From positions 4,227,341 through 4,287,340 of the forward strand of contig CAIIXF020000008.1 in NCBI GenBank assembly GCA_903813345.2: a stretch of DNA of 60,000 bases, in the 5' to 3' direction. The notes below the pieces were generated by a model that had not been told where the DNA came from, searched no databases, and saw only the letters and a list, made by a program, of their open reading frames with translations. The position numbers were made by a program, and so were the translations under genes. The stretch is from Owenia fusiformis (lineage: Eukaryota > Annelida > Polychaeta > Sabellida > Oweniidae). Position 1 is the stretch's first letter, and each line of letters opens with the position of its first letter. This document shows positions 20,508 to 32,600 of the stretch, one piece after another.

Positions 20508-23210
20508 CTCCTTGTTAACTGTTAAAAATAATAAGAACATAACTTCGACGTATGAGTGTTACCTGATGAATGGGACCCTCACATGCCTTCTAAATGGTAG
20601 TAAACGAACGCTAGTGTAACTACATCAGCTTATCTTTCCGTCCGATCAACAATAAGTACAGTTATACAAGAAATGTAAACGAAGTGAAAATATTTCCAAA
20701 ACTTTTCCGAAAGGCATGTCATTTCCGGAAGTTATGATACGTTATATTACCGAACATGCGTGAAAATGGAACTTTTGTTCGTTCATTTTACGAGAGCTAA
20801 ATAAAATGCGAACATCCAAGCATCGGGTATGACTCCACCATTGTTTGCCGTTTTACTACTTGCCACAATCAACCTCACTGCCAGCATATCAAACAAGGCC
20901 CATTTTCCATCAAACTTGGCCCAACAACTATCAGGCGGATGTCCTTGAAAAATCAAGTTGATATGGTAAAAGTAAAACTTCGAAAAAGCACTATTTTTTA
21001 CTTTTGAATCGGGTTTTCGGAAAAGACCGACCCCACCGACCACCGACCGGTCGGTGTTTTCCACTGGTAGCCTCAAAACAGGGTTTGAAGAAAATGTGTA
21101 AAAGACCGACTATATCATGTAAAAGACCGAACATATTTGTAGCCTTAGAATATTAATAATTTGATTTTGAATGTCAATCGTTGGACTAGGCAACGTTTTT
21201 TACCGATTTTGTACCTTGCAACGAATGGCAAGCAAACAAATTGGTCATGACCGTCTCCTCTCGATTAATTGCCCTGCCTTAGGTCCTAACCTATCATTAA
21301 CCAACCTATCGTTTCTACGGGAATCTATCCTAATTTTTTACTGAAATTTAACAATTTCGAAACAAAAATGATTTGTTATCGTCATAGCCTACTGAATACT
21401 GAACACGATATAATGTTACATGCGTTCTCTTATCGGGATTAAAAGTGACTTACCATTTCAGTACACCATTAGAAAGCTTTTTTGTCATATCAAATGTAGT
21501 TTTTACCAGTTGACGTTTAACAACTGAGAAATCAAACATAACGTTACGACGTCAACATCGACGATGTTTGTGTGTTTTTGTTATTGCGTTTCATATGAAT
21601 GAAGAATGAACTTAATGCAATGTTACGTGCGTTTTTTCCAAAGTGACTAACCAGGATGAAATTGGTCTTCTAACAACTGAAACATCACTTAAAAATATGA
21701 CATTACACACCACGACGATGTAACGTTTTCATCGTGATTTGAAATGATAATTATACGTTTTTAAATCACGACCTAGTAAAGGTACTATAGTCATTGGATT
21801 CCCAGTTTTAGTTTTACTTCTAATTTTGCATTTTTTCATCTCTATGTAAAAGACCGTCAGCCGACCACCGACCACATGTACCCAACTGTGGAGAGTGACT
21901 GGTCGGTGGTCGGTGGTCGGCGGTCGGTGTTTTACGAAAACCCCTTTTGAATCACCTATTATCGCCCAAATGGCTATATTTTTTTCAAGGTCAAGGTCGC
22001 CATGCTAAAAGTTGAATTACGGAGATAAATCTGCTCTTCAGACAATGTTTGATAGCTTTTCTTCACCACGGAACAAAGATCTTTGCGCTGGTATGCCCAT
22101 TTCCATGAGATAATATACGTGAAGGAGGAACAATGTCTTTAAATTTCATCAAAACTTTATGCCAACCCGTGAAAAGGCCATTTTCGCACTACTTTTGGTG
22201 TAATAATGCCATCGAAAAAACATTCCATTTAAACCCATGTTCGGTAATATAAGGTGTTATTACGGTAAATATCACTTCCGGGTAGGAAGTGTTTTTTATT
22301 AATACTTTAAAACGAAGCAATGCCAACTTCAATGGTGTGTATAGTAGGTTTAAGTGTATGTACTGTGGCCATTTGAGGTATGTATGTAAAGCTGAGGCCA
22401 AGTACTTTCTAAATGTGCCATTTTTAGCAAAAAAATCTCAAGAATATGGTCCCGTAAACAGGAACTACTTTATTCGTTAATTTTCATCGGGGAAGCAGGG
22501 ATTTTACCTAAAAAGGAGTCCCTATGTTGGCGTAGCGATATTTAAAAATCGAGACGCAAACCCTATGTTAAATATAGTGTCAAGATGAAGGTTATGTATA
22601 GGGGATTGCAAAAATATAGTCATTGTATGGGCTAATTCTTTTTGAGATATCAGCGTCCATTTATTGTAACTTGCTACCATTTCCTCAATTCTGCGATGAT
22701 GGGCAAACGCGTAGTAAACATGCTCACGCCGGAACTACTTTGACCTGCATCGCTATTTTCGTTATTCAAATGAACTCCTCTTTATTTTGATACCAAATAG
22801 AGGCATACTAGGTACCCTAGAAGCCAACTATGGCGTTATTTAGAACAAAACCACAAATTTTTAAATGGACTATATCGGGTCATACCTTTTGGCGGATGGA
22901 TATGGAACCTCACACCAGAACTTGAATTTTGTGATTTTTTCAATATTTTTCAATGATTTACCGTAGTGACACCATAACGTATCATAACTTCCGGAATGAC
23001 ATGCCTTTCGGAAAAGTTTTGGAAATATTTTCACTTCGTTTACATTTCTTGTATAACTGTACTTATTGTTGATCGGACGGAAAGATAAGCTGATGTAGTT
23101 ACACTAGCGTTCGTTTACTACCATTTAGAAGGCACGTGAGGGTCCCATTCATCAGGTAACACTCATATGTCGAAGTTATGTTCTTATTATTTTTAACAGT
23201 TAACCAGGAG
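20508..23210. mobile_element. 2.7-kb foldback element with ~245-bp TIRs
   Basis: The termini CTCCTTGTTAACTGTTAAAA and its near-inverse at 23191-23210 begin arms that match to about 20750 and 22970. The arms include TTCCGGAAGTTATGATACGT and the inverse TATCATAACTTCCGGAATGA. Both flanks are TA; the corresponding place in the sister duplicate reads TACATGTA with no element. The interior is non-coding and carries a second nested element. Confidence 0.85.
21011..21943. mobile_element. Mutator-like element with 9-10 bp target duplication
   Basis: CTTTTGAATC occurs directly on both sides (21001-21010 and 21944-21953). The left end GGGTTTTCGGAAAAGACCG mirrors the right end CGGTGTTTTACGAAAACCC. Near each end are GC-rich clusters of the motif CCGACCACCGACC and its inverse. 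A 9-10 bp duplication with long TIRs fits Mutator-like elements. No transposase is seen. It is nested inside the 2.7-kb foldback. Confidence 0.75.
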
Positions 23211-24433
23211 TATATTGATTCTTTGGGGAATTGTTTACATGATTTGAAGATTCAAATCCGAACAATGTCAGCAGTTTCCTTACCTTTTTTCTTCTCTTCT
23301 GTAAAGATGATTCTTTTTCCAATGTAATGAGCGATCGATCAGTCGAAACGATGCTTTATAACGGGAGTAATTTGCAAAATTGGAAGGAAAGTACAAAATT
23401 GAAAATGTTTGAGAAATTTCTGTTATCCGTACTAGATCGTCATTACAAGAATTAATAGATTATTTCGAGGGCTATCTTTTGTAGCAAGTTGATGATTAAT
23501 GTCTTGTCGATACGAAAATAATAAAAAAGTTTATAAAATGCGGATTCTCTCTTACATAGTAGGTTATATAATTTTATCTATTGATTCTTAAGTATTTTCA
23601 GTTGTTTATGCAAAATCGAAAACGTTTGACATTTACCAAAATATGTTTCTCTAATTTGTTTCTAATTTTTTCTGTGACATTTGACAGAAATTGACAGAGT
23701 CAGCATCCTATTACCCCCATAAATGTGAGGTTATTTTGAGTTTTTTTATTATTTTTGAATTTTTTTTCTCAAAATAACCTCACAAAGTTTACTACATGTA
23801 TATTGATTCTTTGGGGAATTGTTTACATGATTTGAAGATTCAAGTCCGAACAATGTCAGCAGTTTCCTAACCTTTTTTCTTCTCTTCTGTAAAGATGATT
23901 CTTTTTCCAATGTAATGAGCGATCGATCAGTCGAAACGATGCTTTATAACGGGAGTAATTTGCAAAATTGGAAGGAAAGTACAAAATTGAAAATGTTTGA
24001 GAAATTTCTGTTATCCGTACTAGATCGTCATTACAAGAATTAATAGATTATTTCGAGGGCTATCTTTTGTAGCAAGTTGATGATTAATGTCTTGTCGATA
24101 CGAAAATAATAAAAAAGTTTATAAAATTTGATTATTTTAGTACAAATTTAGCATGTCTTCTACCATGGGCGTACAAGAAAAAATCCCCAAAGAATCAACA
24201 TAGTAAGCTTTGTGAGGTTATTTTGAGAAAAAAATTCAAAAATAATAAAAAAACTCAAAATACCTCACATTTATGGGGGTACATCCTATAAGCCCGCCAA
24301 TAAACTTACCTATTATAAAGAGGAGGGAAAGCCCCAGAGTTTAAAGATGACTCTTGCTTACCACCTTCATTCGTTCGAATTTTCATCAGCTAAGCTTAGT
24401 TATCAAATACTACACTTTGATGGGATGTTTTAA

Positions 24434-25187
24434 GGTGCCACGGAAGTTAACAGGAAATGACGAAACAGGAAGTGATAAAAATTTTGCATTTTTAGACATA
24501 TTTTGAACAAAGATAACAGAGTTCTGGTTTGACCTCCAGTCAATTTAACTATTCCCACATATCATTTACATGACCAGGATCACAATGTGCATGGTCAGAA
24601 TGACCCTAAACATGATTAAATAACCTTTTTAGCCCTTTGAAAGTGTGACTGAAAAAAAGCTAAAAGTAGAAGCTAGGGAAGGTCACTGAACAGAATCTTT
24701 TGAATTTTTCAGAAAATGTGCCCAATATATTGCTCTAAATGATACAATCTTTGAAATTTTAGAAAATTGTCAGAAACAAAAATGGCGGTCATAAAAAGGA
24801 AAATAGATCACTTTTCAAATCAGTTTTTTCATTTTTTTTCTTTTTCTATGAATGATATCAAATTTTCAAAGATTGTATCATTTAGGGCAATATATTTGGC
24901 ACATTTTCTGAAAGATTCGAAAGATTCTGTACAGTGACCTTTCCTACCCCCTTCTTTTAGCTATTTTTCAGTCACATTTTCAGAGGGCTGAAAAGGATAT
25001 TTTATCATGTTTAGGGCCATTCTGACCATGAACATTGTGATCTTGGACCTGTAAATGGTATTTGGAACTAGTTGAATTGACTGGAGGTCAAAACAGAACT
25101 CTGTTATCTTTGTTCAAAAAATGTCTGAAAATGCAAAAAATTTTGTCACTTCCTGTTTTGTCATTTCCTGTTAACTTCCATAGCACC
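24434..25187. mobile_element. Long-TIR element with TTAA duplication (Kolobok/piggyBac type)
   Basis: TTAA stands at 24430-24433 and 25188-25191. The ends GGTGCCACGGAAGTTAACAG and CTGTTAACTTCCATAGCACC are inverted copies, and the similarity continues for ~340 bp on each side (for instance TGACCTCCAGTCAATT against AATTGACTGGAGGTCA). The element is essentially two arms and has no coding capacity. TTAA targets are typical of Kolobok and piggyBac superfamilies. Confidence 0.85.
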
Positions 25188-25191
25188 TTAA

Positions 25192-25958
25192 TTGATATAG
25201 GCATATTCCATACACCTTTCTTTATCTTGATGTGAAATGAGAAGCTATGATATTGGTTAAGCATGCCAGAAATGAACATAATATTATTCGAAGCGTATTT
25301 CGAAAATTTTGAAACCGCCATTGATGACAGCATTTGTTCGTTGACTTTTGACCAATCAGAGATGTCATCTCAATACAGGTTTACATTATAAGCGTATATC
25401 ATCTTTGAACTCTGATGTTATTCACCCTCTGCCTATTATAAATACTTTAATAAGTATGATGAATGGATGATGCTGACTGTGCATTGATATTTATGATATT
25501 TTGCAAATGCGTGGAAAAAAGCAATATCTGTGGAAAATGGAGAATATTCCAATGATATCAATTTTTTCATGAATTTAAAAAATCCCGCCAATGTGACGTG
25601 CAAATGTTACATGAGCTTACATGGTGATTTCATGACACAAATATAGAAATGATTAATGTTTTGGCTACAAATATCAAATGACAAAATAAAACTGAATCTT
25701 GTTGTGGAATGCTTTTGAAGGTGAACTATGGGATGATTTGACCTCAACTCTGGGATAGATAGAACATCCTATGATTTTTTTTTATCTATCAAAATCATAT
25801 GATATCCTGTACATCTGTCATGTCTGTAGGTGCACTAAAACTGTGCTCTTTTGAAATTTCGAGAGTTTTAGCCATGTTAAATGATCTCGGCCCACTGACA
25901 CGTTCTTAATTCCTTTTTTGCATCTATTTTCAGATCGTTCGAATCCAAAAACATTAAG
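25192..25958. other. Upstream region of C6orf120 orthologue
   Basis: AT-rich sequence with no protein-like ORF and no repeat that I recognise. It ends in a pyrimidine-rich acceptor (TGCATCTATTTTCAG, ending 25933), so the C6orf120 coding exon is probably preceded by an intron and a non-coding exon further left that I cannot place. Confidence 0.5.
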
Positions 25959-26540
25959 ATGTATTGCTTCTACCATGACATCCTAATGAGGAACATAGGG
26001 AAGATCCTGGCTTTTGGCCTCATCTTTGCTCAAATAATGCAGAATAATGGTTTATCTGCCTACGTACTCCAAACCTTCAGTGGTTCAATTGGTGCTGGGA
26101 ATTACACATACTACAAGCTTACACGTCAGGGACCCATGGTACTTCATTTAACTACGACACAAGGAGATGCTGACATCTATATTTCATCTGAAACATTATC
26201 TCCGACTTTTGAAAACTATGACATCCAGTCTGTCACATGTGGCGATGATATCATACAGGTTACAACTGATTTAAAAAGGCCAATTGGTGTTGGTGTTTAC
26301 GGACATCCAGCCCATGAAACTTCTAAATATAAGCTCAGTTTATACACGGGGTATGAAGATGACACATATCAGCCATATTCTTACTCTGATGCTGATGACT
26401 CCGACGCATCTAAAGACAGTTCCAAAGACTATAACGGGATGCCAGGAAAGAACAGTTTTCCTTTAAAAGATGATGAAGAGTCTCTCTTCTATACAATAGT
26501 GATCAACATTTTAAAAATCATTTTTGACATTCTGTTATGA
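25959..26540 (+). CDS. C6orf120: C6orf120 / UPF0669 family secreted protein
   Basis: The 193-residue product aligns over its length with human C6orf120 (191 residues). Key blocks are GSIGAGNYTYYKLTRQGPM, GDADIYISSETLSP, YDIQSVTCGDD, RPIGVGVYGHP and the C-terminal hydrophobic SLFYTIVINILKIIFDILL. A hydrophobic segment after the second methionine (residue 10) looks like a signal peptide, so translation may start at either ATG. Two cysteines are few; N-glycosylation sites include NYT. The human protein is described as secreted, with a reported link to apoptosis of T cells; biochemistry is unclear. One coding exon, convergent with AVEN. Confidence 0.93.
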   Translation: MYCFYHDILMRNIGKILAFGLIFAQIMQNNGLSAYVLQTFSGSIGAGNYTYYKLTRQGPMVLHLTTTQGDADIYISSETLSPTFENYDIQSVTCGDDIIQVTTDLKRPIGVGVYGHPAHETSKYKLSLYTGYEDDTYQPYSYSDADDSDASKDSSKDYNGMPGKNSFPLKDDEESLFYTIVINILKIIFDILL

Positions 26541-27235
26541 TTGCCTACATTCAGAATATTCTACCCTATGGTTTCTACAAAATAAGATTATCTCCGATTC
26601 AAATAATCATTTTTAGATGCTCAATTTTTTTATACCAACCGGAATTTTTATAGTGTTTAAATTCTCATCTGATTCACTTAGTAACTTATACAGGGTGTTC
26701 AAAAGTTCTTGCAAAGGTACTCTAAAATTTTTGTTTCCCGCTCAATCTCACTCAGTGTTCTTACACTATTCATACATTTGAATCTTAAATTATAATGAAT
26801 AGGTCCTTAAAGACCCGGAATGGTAGTACTTGTGGAAATGGTTACACTCTACGAGTATAGAAAGGATGTAAACAAACTGTGTTACCTTATATTACCATGG
26901 CAACCTACTATATCATGTACATTGCAGGTAGTGTTGAATTGAGTATCATGCATAGATAGTAGTTTTTCCCCAAACTGTACCTATTTCAAATCAATTCCTC
27001 AATGGTGGTCTAACAAAATCATGGATTTACATTTTCATTTATATCTGACCACTAAGAAGTTTTCACTTCAACATTTCTATATGTAAGATTTTGTCTTACT
27101 GTACTGCAGCATTAGTTCAAATCAGTTAGAATGATTTGATGAAATTATTGCCAATTTTATAAATGCAATAATGTCAACCATTATTTGGTTGTCACAGTGA
27201 GTTTACAAACAAAATAATCCGCTTCGATATATTAT

Positions 27236-27360
27236 GTCACCACCAAAAGTTCTGACATATTGTTATAGTCTCGAACTTTTTTGTGGATGGTAAACAGTGT
27301 TCTGCTGTTGGTGTCTGTAACAAATGGTAGGTGGTGACATTTTTCATGGTAATGCCTTGT
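27236..27360 (+). repeat. Copy 3 of GTGACATATTGTTATAGTCT repeat family
   Basis: It begins TGTCACCACCAAAAGTTCTG, continues ACATATTGTTATAGTCTCGA and TTTTTTGTGGATGG, and ends TAGGTGGTGACATTTTTCAT plus GGTAATGCCTTG. The outermost TGTCACCACC and GGTGGTGACA are inverted. It is sense with C6orf120. Confidence 0.8.
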
Positions 27361-27747
27361 TTTAATGATGTCTTGCCAGTTTATACCTTTAAATACATCA
27401 AGAGAATGTAAGATCCAATATTGTTTTGTATGACCTTGTTTTGTCATTGTCGTTGTATTCATTAATATACCATACAGGATAAGTGCAGTTGATATACCAC
27501 AGAGAGGGAGCAAAAATCACTTGAAAGTGCTGAAAATGGTGAAAAACTGAATAATTTTGAAAGAATTTTTGGCCAAGGGGGGGGGACAAAATTACTGGAA
27601 ATGATAGTTTTATGAAAACAGCTGTAAAATCTTGTTAAAAGGTATATAACTTTGAGACATTCACAACATGAAGTCTTTTTTTATAATTTAAGTATCTAAA
27701 ATGTTCAAGAAAGGGAAGATGCAATGAAAAGTTTGAGGGGCAATTCT

Positions 27748-27895
27748 ATGTCACCACCAAAAGTGGTAAAAGTGGTGACATATTGTTATAGTCTCCAACT
27801 TTTTTTGTGGACGGAATTCAACAGTTTGGGTTCAGAGGTCAGCATCTGTAACAAATGACAGGTGGTGACATTTTGCATGATAATGCCTTGCATTT
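27748..27895 (+). repeat. Copy 4 of GTGACATATTGTTATAGTCT repeat family
   Basis: It is the best-preserved copy: TGTCACCACC, then GGTGACATATTGTTATAGTC, then TCCAACTTTTTTTGTGGACG, then GGTGGTGACATTTTGCATGA and TAATGCCTTG. It is sense with C6orf120. Confidence 0.8.
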
Positions 27896-28897
27896 ATTAT
27901 ATTTCAAAAGGTGATATATGATATATGAATTTATCCCCTTAGATATATTTAAGTGATCTTCCCAGCATTAAACCAACTGGGTACTATACAGTTCAAAATC
28001 ATATGCAACACTGTTGAAAATATTTTAACAATTTGCACCCTGCTTAAAGGGTGGACTATTGAGATTTGTCGAAATTAGGAATAGGAACTCTACATTGAGA
28101 AAAATCCTGGGGAGATCACTTTATTCTGTGTGTAAATAAAATTACCACCTTCCCCTGTATGTAATAATATAATCAGTAAAGGCCATTATAAAAATTTCAT
28201 TTTTAATAGAGGACTTGCTATAAACATGTCAACGGATAATAGATGGCAGTATTGGTCAGGCTTGTACTCTGTTTATATGGAAAAAACTGACAAAAGCTAC
28301 TTTGTTTTTCAGGTGTTGATGTTTCTAATTGGGTTAATGTAAAACTCCATTGGCATGCAATTGAATTCTAAGATTAATTATCTTTTAACATGTAATGATC
28401 ATTTTATATCAATGGGGGTTTAACCTGACTTTTTCAAAAAATGCAAAATCATTAGAAATTGAATACAAAAATATAACAGTGAAAATCAAAATTCTTCCAG
28501 TTGAAAAGTATACACAGAATTCAAATTCAACTAATGGCTAAATGAAATCTGCTATAAGATATTCTTCATAAGAAGACTTCAATGAGATTTCAAAGCAATA
28601 TACCAAATAGTCTGTAGATTATACTTTAATATAAAGACAACATTTTTATGTTTTTTTTATGTTAAATGTTTCAGATCAAATAATATAATGAAAATCCTTC
28701 CATATTGCTTTTCTTTGCAAAAACCTCTGAAATTATTTTTTGACAAGTTGATAGCCAAAGTCTTTTTGTTGTTGTTCAGAAAAATATTGTGCTTATTTAT
28801 CGACCCTGCAATAAAAATGTAAATCTGTATATGTATATGTTGCCGTAAAATATGAATTGTTTTGTACTGAATTCCTCAAATACATGTATTTTTGTAA

Positions 28898-28903
28898 AAT
28901 AAA
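28898..28903 (+). terminator. Candidate polyadenylation signal of C6orf120
   Basis: AATAAA preceded by an AT-rich tract. It is the last plus-strand signal before the convergent AVEN gene. Its use is inferred, not shown. Confidence 0.35.
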
Positions 28904-29299
28904 TGATTTGATGGATGAAAATTGAATATATTTTATTTATTTTTGTGCTCACACACAACCTGTATCAAAAGTAAGAAAATATATCATAAAAAGAGAGCAA
29001 CTTTCCAAAAGATTCTGCTTTATTCCGTAACCCAGGGATTTCACTAGAATTTCTCACAACAGGCTAAATAAATGAAAACAACAGGCAAAATTAATGGAAA
29101 TCATAAATTTAACATGGAAAAGTTGAAGTCTAAAAACAACAGGCAATTTTGTGAAAACAACCGGTGAAAATCTTGTCGCCTGCTGCTAATGAAACCCCTG
29201 GTACCTCATTTCATTCCTTGTTGATTTTGAAGCTGGTGGATTCGTAATAGTCCTAGACTTGAAATAATACGAGACAGAAAAACTAAATAAGACAGATAA

Positions 29300-29507
29300 C
29301 AGGCCCGAAGCCAGGGGGGGTTCGCAGGGTTCGGGCGAACCCCCCCCCCTGGCCAAAAATTCTTTCAAAATCATGCAGTTTTCACCATTTTGAGCACTTC
29401 TCAAGTGATTTTAGCCATATTTGGGCCAAAATTGTCAAATGTGAACCCCCCCTGGAAATTTTTGAAAAATGAACCCCCCCCCTTGGCAAATCCTGGCTAC
29501 GGGCCTG
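29300..29507. mobile_element. CAGGCCC-type MITE, copy 1, GATAA duplication
   Basis: GATAA flanks both sides (29295-29299, 29508-29512). The ends CAGGCCCGAAGCCAGG and CCTGGCTACGGGCCTG are inverted. The interior has poly-C/G runs and GGCCAAAAATTCTTTCAAAA. A second copy is at 59700-59895 and an interior fragment at about 27500-27600. Confidence 0.85.
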
Positions 29508-29629
29508 GATAAAATGGAACTCTCCCATGAATAATTATAACTCCATTTCAACCAATAAACTTTTACAAAACTCCTAAGAAAACTCAATATGAATTAGGAA
29601 GTACCAAAATAATTATATTTCTTCATTTT

Positions 29630-32600
29630 TCAATCATCTAACATGCTATCTAACCAATCTTCAAGATTGTCAGACTTTTCACCAACACCTTTAACAACTG
29701 GTTCCACTTGAAGTTCTGTAACTTTTGTTTCAATTTCCAGGACATCATTTGTTTTGCTTAACTCAGCTCCTGTTCTGTTTTCAAATTGTTCTTGTAACCC
29801 TGAACCATGATTTAGCCCTGGTTTAGAAGTACTTGATGGGGTAATTCCCAGTAAAACATCAAGATCATCGTCCATACTTTTTAGATTATTGGATTTTGGG
29901 GCTGCATTCATAGTTTGTGGTAATTTTGTGGAGGATGAGTCTTGATTTGTATTATCTAATAGATCCATGAGTTCATTATCAATAACTGTCAGTCCTTTGC
30001 TATCATTTTTGCTATCCACATGGGCTTTTGTGTCAGCATCTTCATTTGCAATACTAGGTAAACTTTCAGCTGTATGAGTATCATTTATAATAGTGTCATC
30101 TGATTTTTCATGTTCAGAATTGGCTTTGTCCTCCTCATTGGGTTCTATGTTGTCATTTGTGGTATAAGATTGTTCAGGTGTGTTGTTTAATATTGCCCCC
30201 TGTGTGGAGGGTGCATACATCTTAGCTTCATCATTCATTAGTTGCAAAGTTGATTCCTGAAATAATACACATAGCAAGGTAAGATATATCAAATTCTAGA
30301 ATTTAAAGAGTTTAAGCATTTGACTCAATGATTTGTGGATGATTTAATCTAATAATAGCCAATTAAGCATGGAAAAAGCACTGACACATTTAAAGTAGTA
30401 CTTTGGGGTCTTCATGAATATTAAACAAGAAATTCTCACATCAAACAGCCCAGTATCCAAGCCAAGTCTCTCGTGTATAGGGACAGATTTTATCGCGCCT
30501 GTCAAATCCACCATGTTGATTGACAGAAACTTTGGTAAATCTGATGCCCCGCCTCCATCCTCGAGAGATTCATTGAAGTCCTTTTCATCTTGGAACCGGA
30601 ATTGAGATAAGGAATCGCCTGAACAAGAAAATAAGTATTTGATAGTTTGATAAGATAATGACCCTTTTCATTCTCTGTCCTTGCTAGTTCCTTTAAAAGC
30701 TTGAAATTGCCTTGATCTAATAGAGTGTAATCCTTCAAGAAATATCTTGTACATATTTGTTAAAAATTTGGAATTTTAAAAAGTTTGATTCCTTATATAA
30801 GCAGTTCCAGTTGTACCACATAAAGTCAATGGAAGGAGAGTGAATGATACAATGAAGGTTTAGAATATTATAATGGTGTTAATATAGATAAAAATATATA
30901 TGCAAGAAAGACAATTCATTTTCCATATCCTTATGTAGATGAAATACATAGATGAGACAGGGATGTGTCTAACGATGCCTCACCTAACATTATAGATTGA
31001 TATATGCTTCTTAAATCTTACCAGCTTCAGCCAAGGCTTCTGAAAAATCTTTGCCTCTCAACTCAGGTTCTGATTCCACGGGAAGTTCATATTTCTCCCA
31101 GTTATTCACTAACTCTCTTCTTTTGAAGACTTTGGCTTGGCCTTCATCATCACCTCCCTGAAAAAATTATCAACATTCTCAAATACTAGTAGTAGTTGTA
31201 TTGGTATCACCCAATTTTACCACTCAATTTCACAAGTTTCACCACTAAAAGATGAGCACTATCTAATTTAAAAAAGATGGTTAATACAGGAACATTCTGA
31301 TTCTATCACTCTGTTTTAATGACAACAAATTTTGATCAACTTTTTTCACCTCTCACACTTTGAAAAAATGTGAAAAACTCTTACAGACATATTAAGTATC
31401 ACATTTATAATAGGCCTATAGTAACATACAATCTTTTTCACTGATATAGTCCTGCATTTAACTCAAAATAACATTAGCTTTTTGCAAGTAGTAGTGTAAC
31501 AACCCACCAAATTCATATAAACGTATAACATAATTTCTCTTATTATTTGGTGTGCTGTTACTGTATTTATCTCTGTATTTAATTAGATTTTAACTTTAAT
31601 TGTTTATAAGTTGTTTATATGCATTCAGCTGATATTCACTCTCTAAGAAAAATGCCAATCTCCACATAAATACTTTTCAGTGATGGCGTATTGATATTAA
31701 AGGTACAAATAGTACAGAATATAGTCCCAGGATTTTATCCAGTAATTACCATTAATTATAAGCAATTTACTTCAATCACAACTTCTGTATTCAGCGTATT
31801 TATGTTAATCATATTTTGGTATCTGTGTTAGGTGTGAAATACTCTTATTTGTTAGGTTAGTTTATTAATTCGGCGTAAGGTTTTCCTCAGTTGAGAATTT
31901 TGGTTTGTGTTCTGTTTAGATTTCAACTGTAAGGCTGCTAATGGATATATCTCCTACGTTTCGATCGATTTTGCAGTATTCCGACTCTATTGGTGTTAGG
32001 TAAATATATATTTGTATTAATCAAATGATGATCAACAAATTGATATATGTTTTATGACATTCTGTTGCGAGATTTGGCATGAAAGTTACCTTGAAATGTA
32101 TATAATGCTCCGGCCCAAAAGTTGCCCAGGAGCCCCTTTACATCTCCTCTAGTCCCAGGACCATGTATCCTATTAGAGAGATGTATTTCCCCTTCCCAAA
32201 GTACCCCATAGTCCAGCTTTCCCAGTCTCTGGAAATTCCGGCATTCATATTGCAAATTTCCAACCATGTAGCTCGTGTTAGTCACTTGCTAGTCACTTGA
32301 TAGTCACTTGCTAGTCACTTGTTAGCTCATGTTAGTCACTTGTTAAAATTCGTGCTAGTCATTGTTAGTCCATGTTAGTCACTTTATATAGAAACTTCAC
32401 CCAGAACATAGTTTGAATATTCATAACTAATCGGTACTGTACCATTGTCATTTTTTATGTTTTATATCTAAACAATATACACATGTAAATATGTTTCTTT
32501 ATAACTTTTGTCGTGTTATATTTCTTAAGGTGATATTATCCCCCCCCCCCCTTTATGAGACAATTCCAAGTATAATCAAGATGTAGAGATTTTTGCCAGA

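Larger units (their letters stand above)
19887..24127. repeat. Tandem duplication, one copy carrying nested transposons
   Basis: Block X (TGCGGATTCTCTCTTACATA and following ~190 bp) occurs at about 19893 and 23538. Block Y (TATTGATTCTTTGGGGAATT and following ~320 bp) occurs at 23213 and about 23802. Between X and Y in both lies an AT-rich element bounded by GTGAGGTTATTTTGAG and its inverse. Copy 2 (23537-24127) is short. Copy 1 (19887-23536) is interrupted by the 2.7-kb foldback at 20508-23210. A third, inverted copy of the AT-rich element is at about 24195-24285. Confidence 0.85.
26541..29299 (+). other. Long 3' flank of C6orf120 with interspersed repeats
   Basis: No coding potential is visible. 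It holds two copies of the GTGACATATTGTTATAGTCT family (27236, 27748), a relic of the CAGGCCC-type MITE interior at about 27500-27600, and the AATAAA at 28898-28903. If that signal is used, the C6orf120 3'UTR would be about 2.4 kb. Minus-strand polyadenylation signals for AVEN (TTTATT on this strand near 28931 and 29014) lie in the same stretch, so the two transcripts may end close together. Confidence 0.45.

Noticed and set aside
32052-32285. 77-codon minus-strand ORF repeated at 35709-35942
   Set aside because: The two are identical only because they lie in the two LTRs of one element; no family resemblance.
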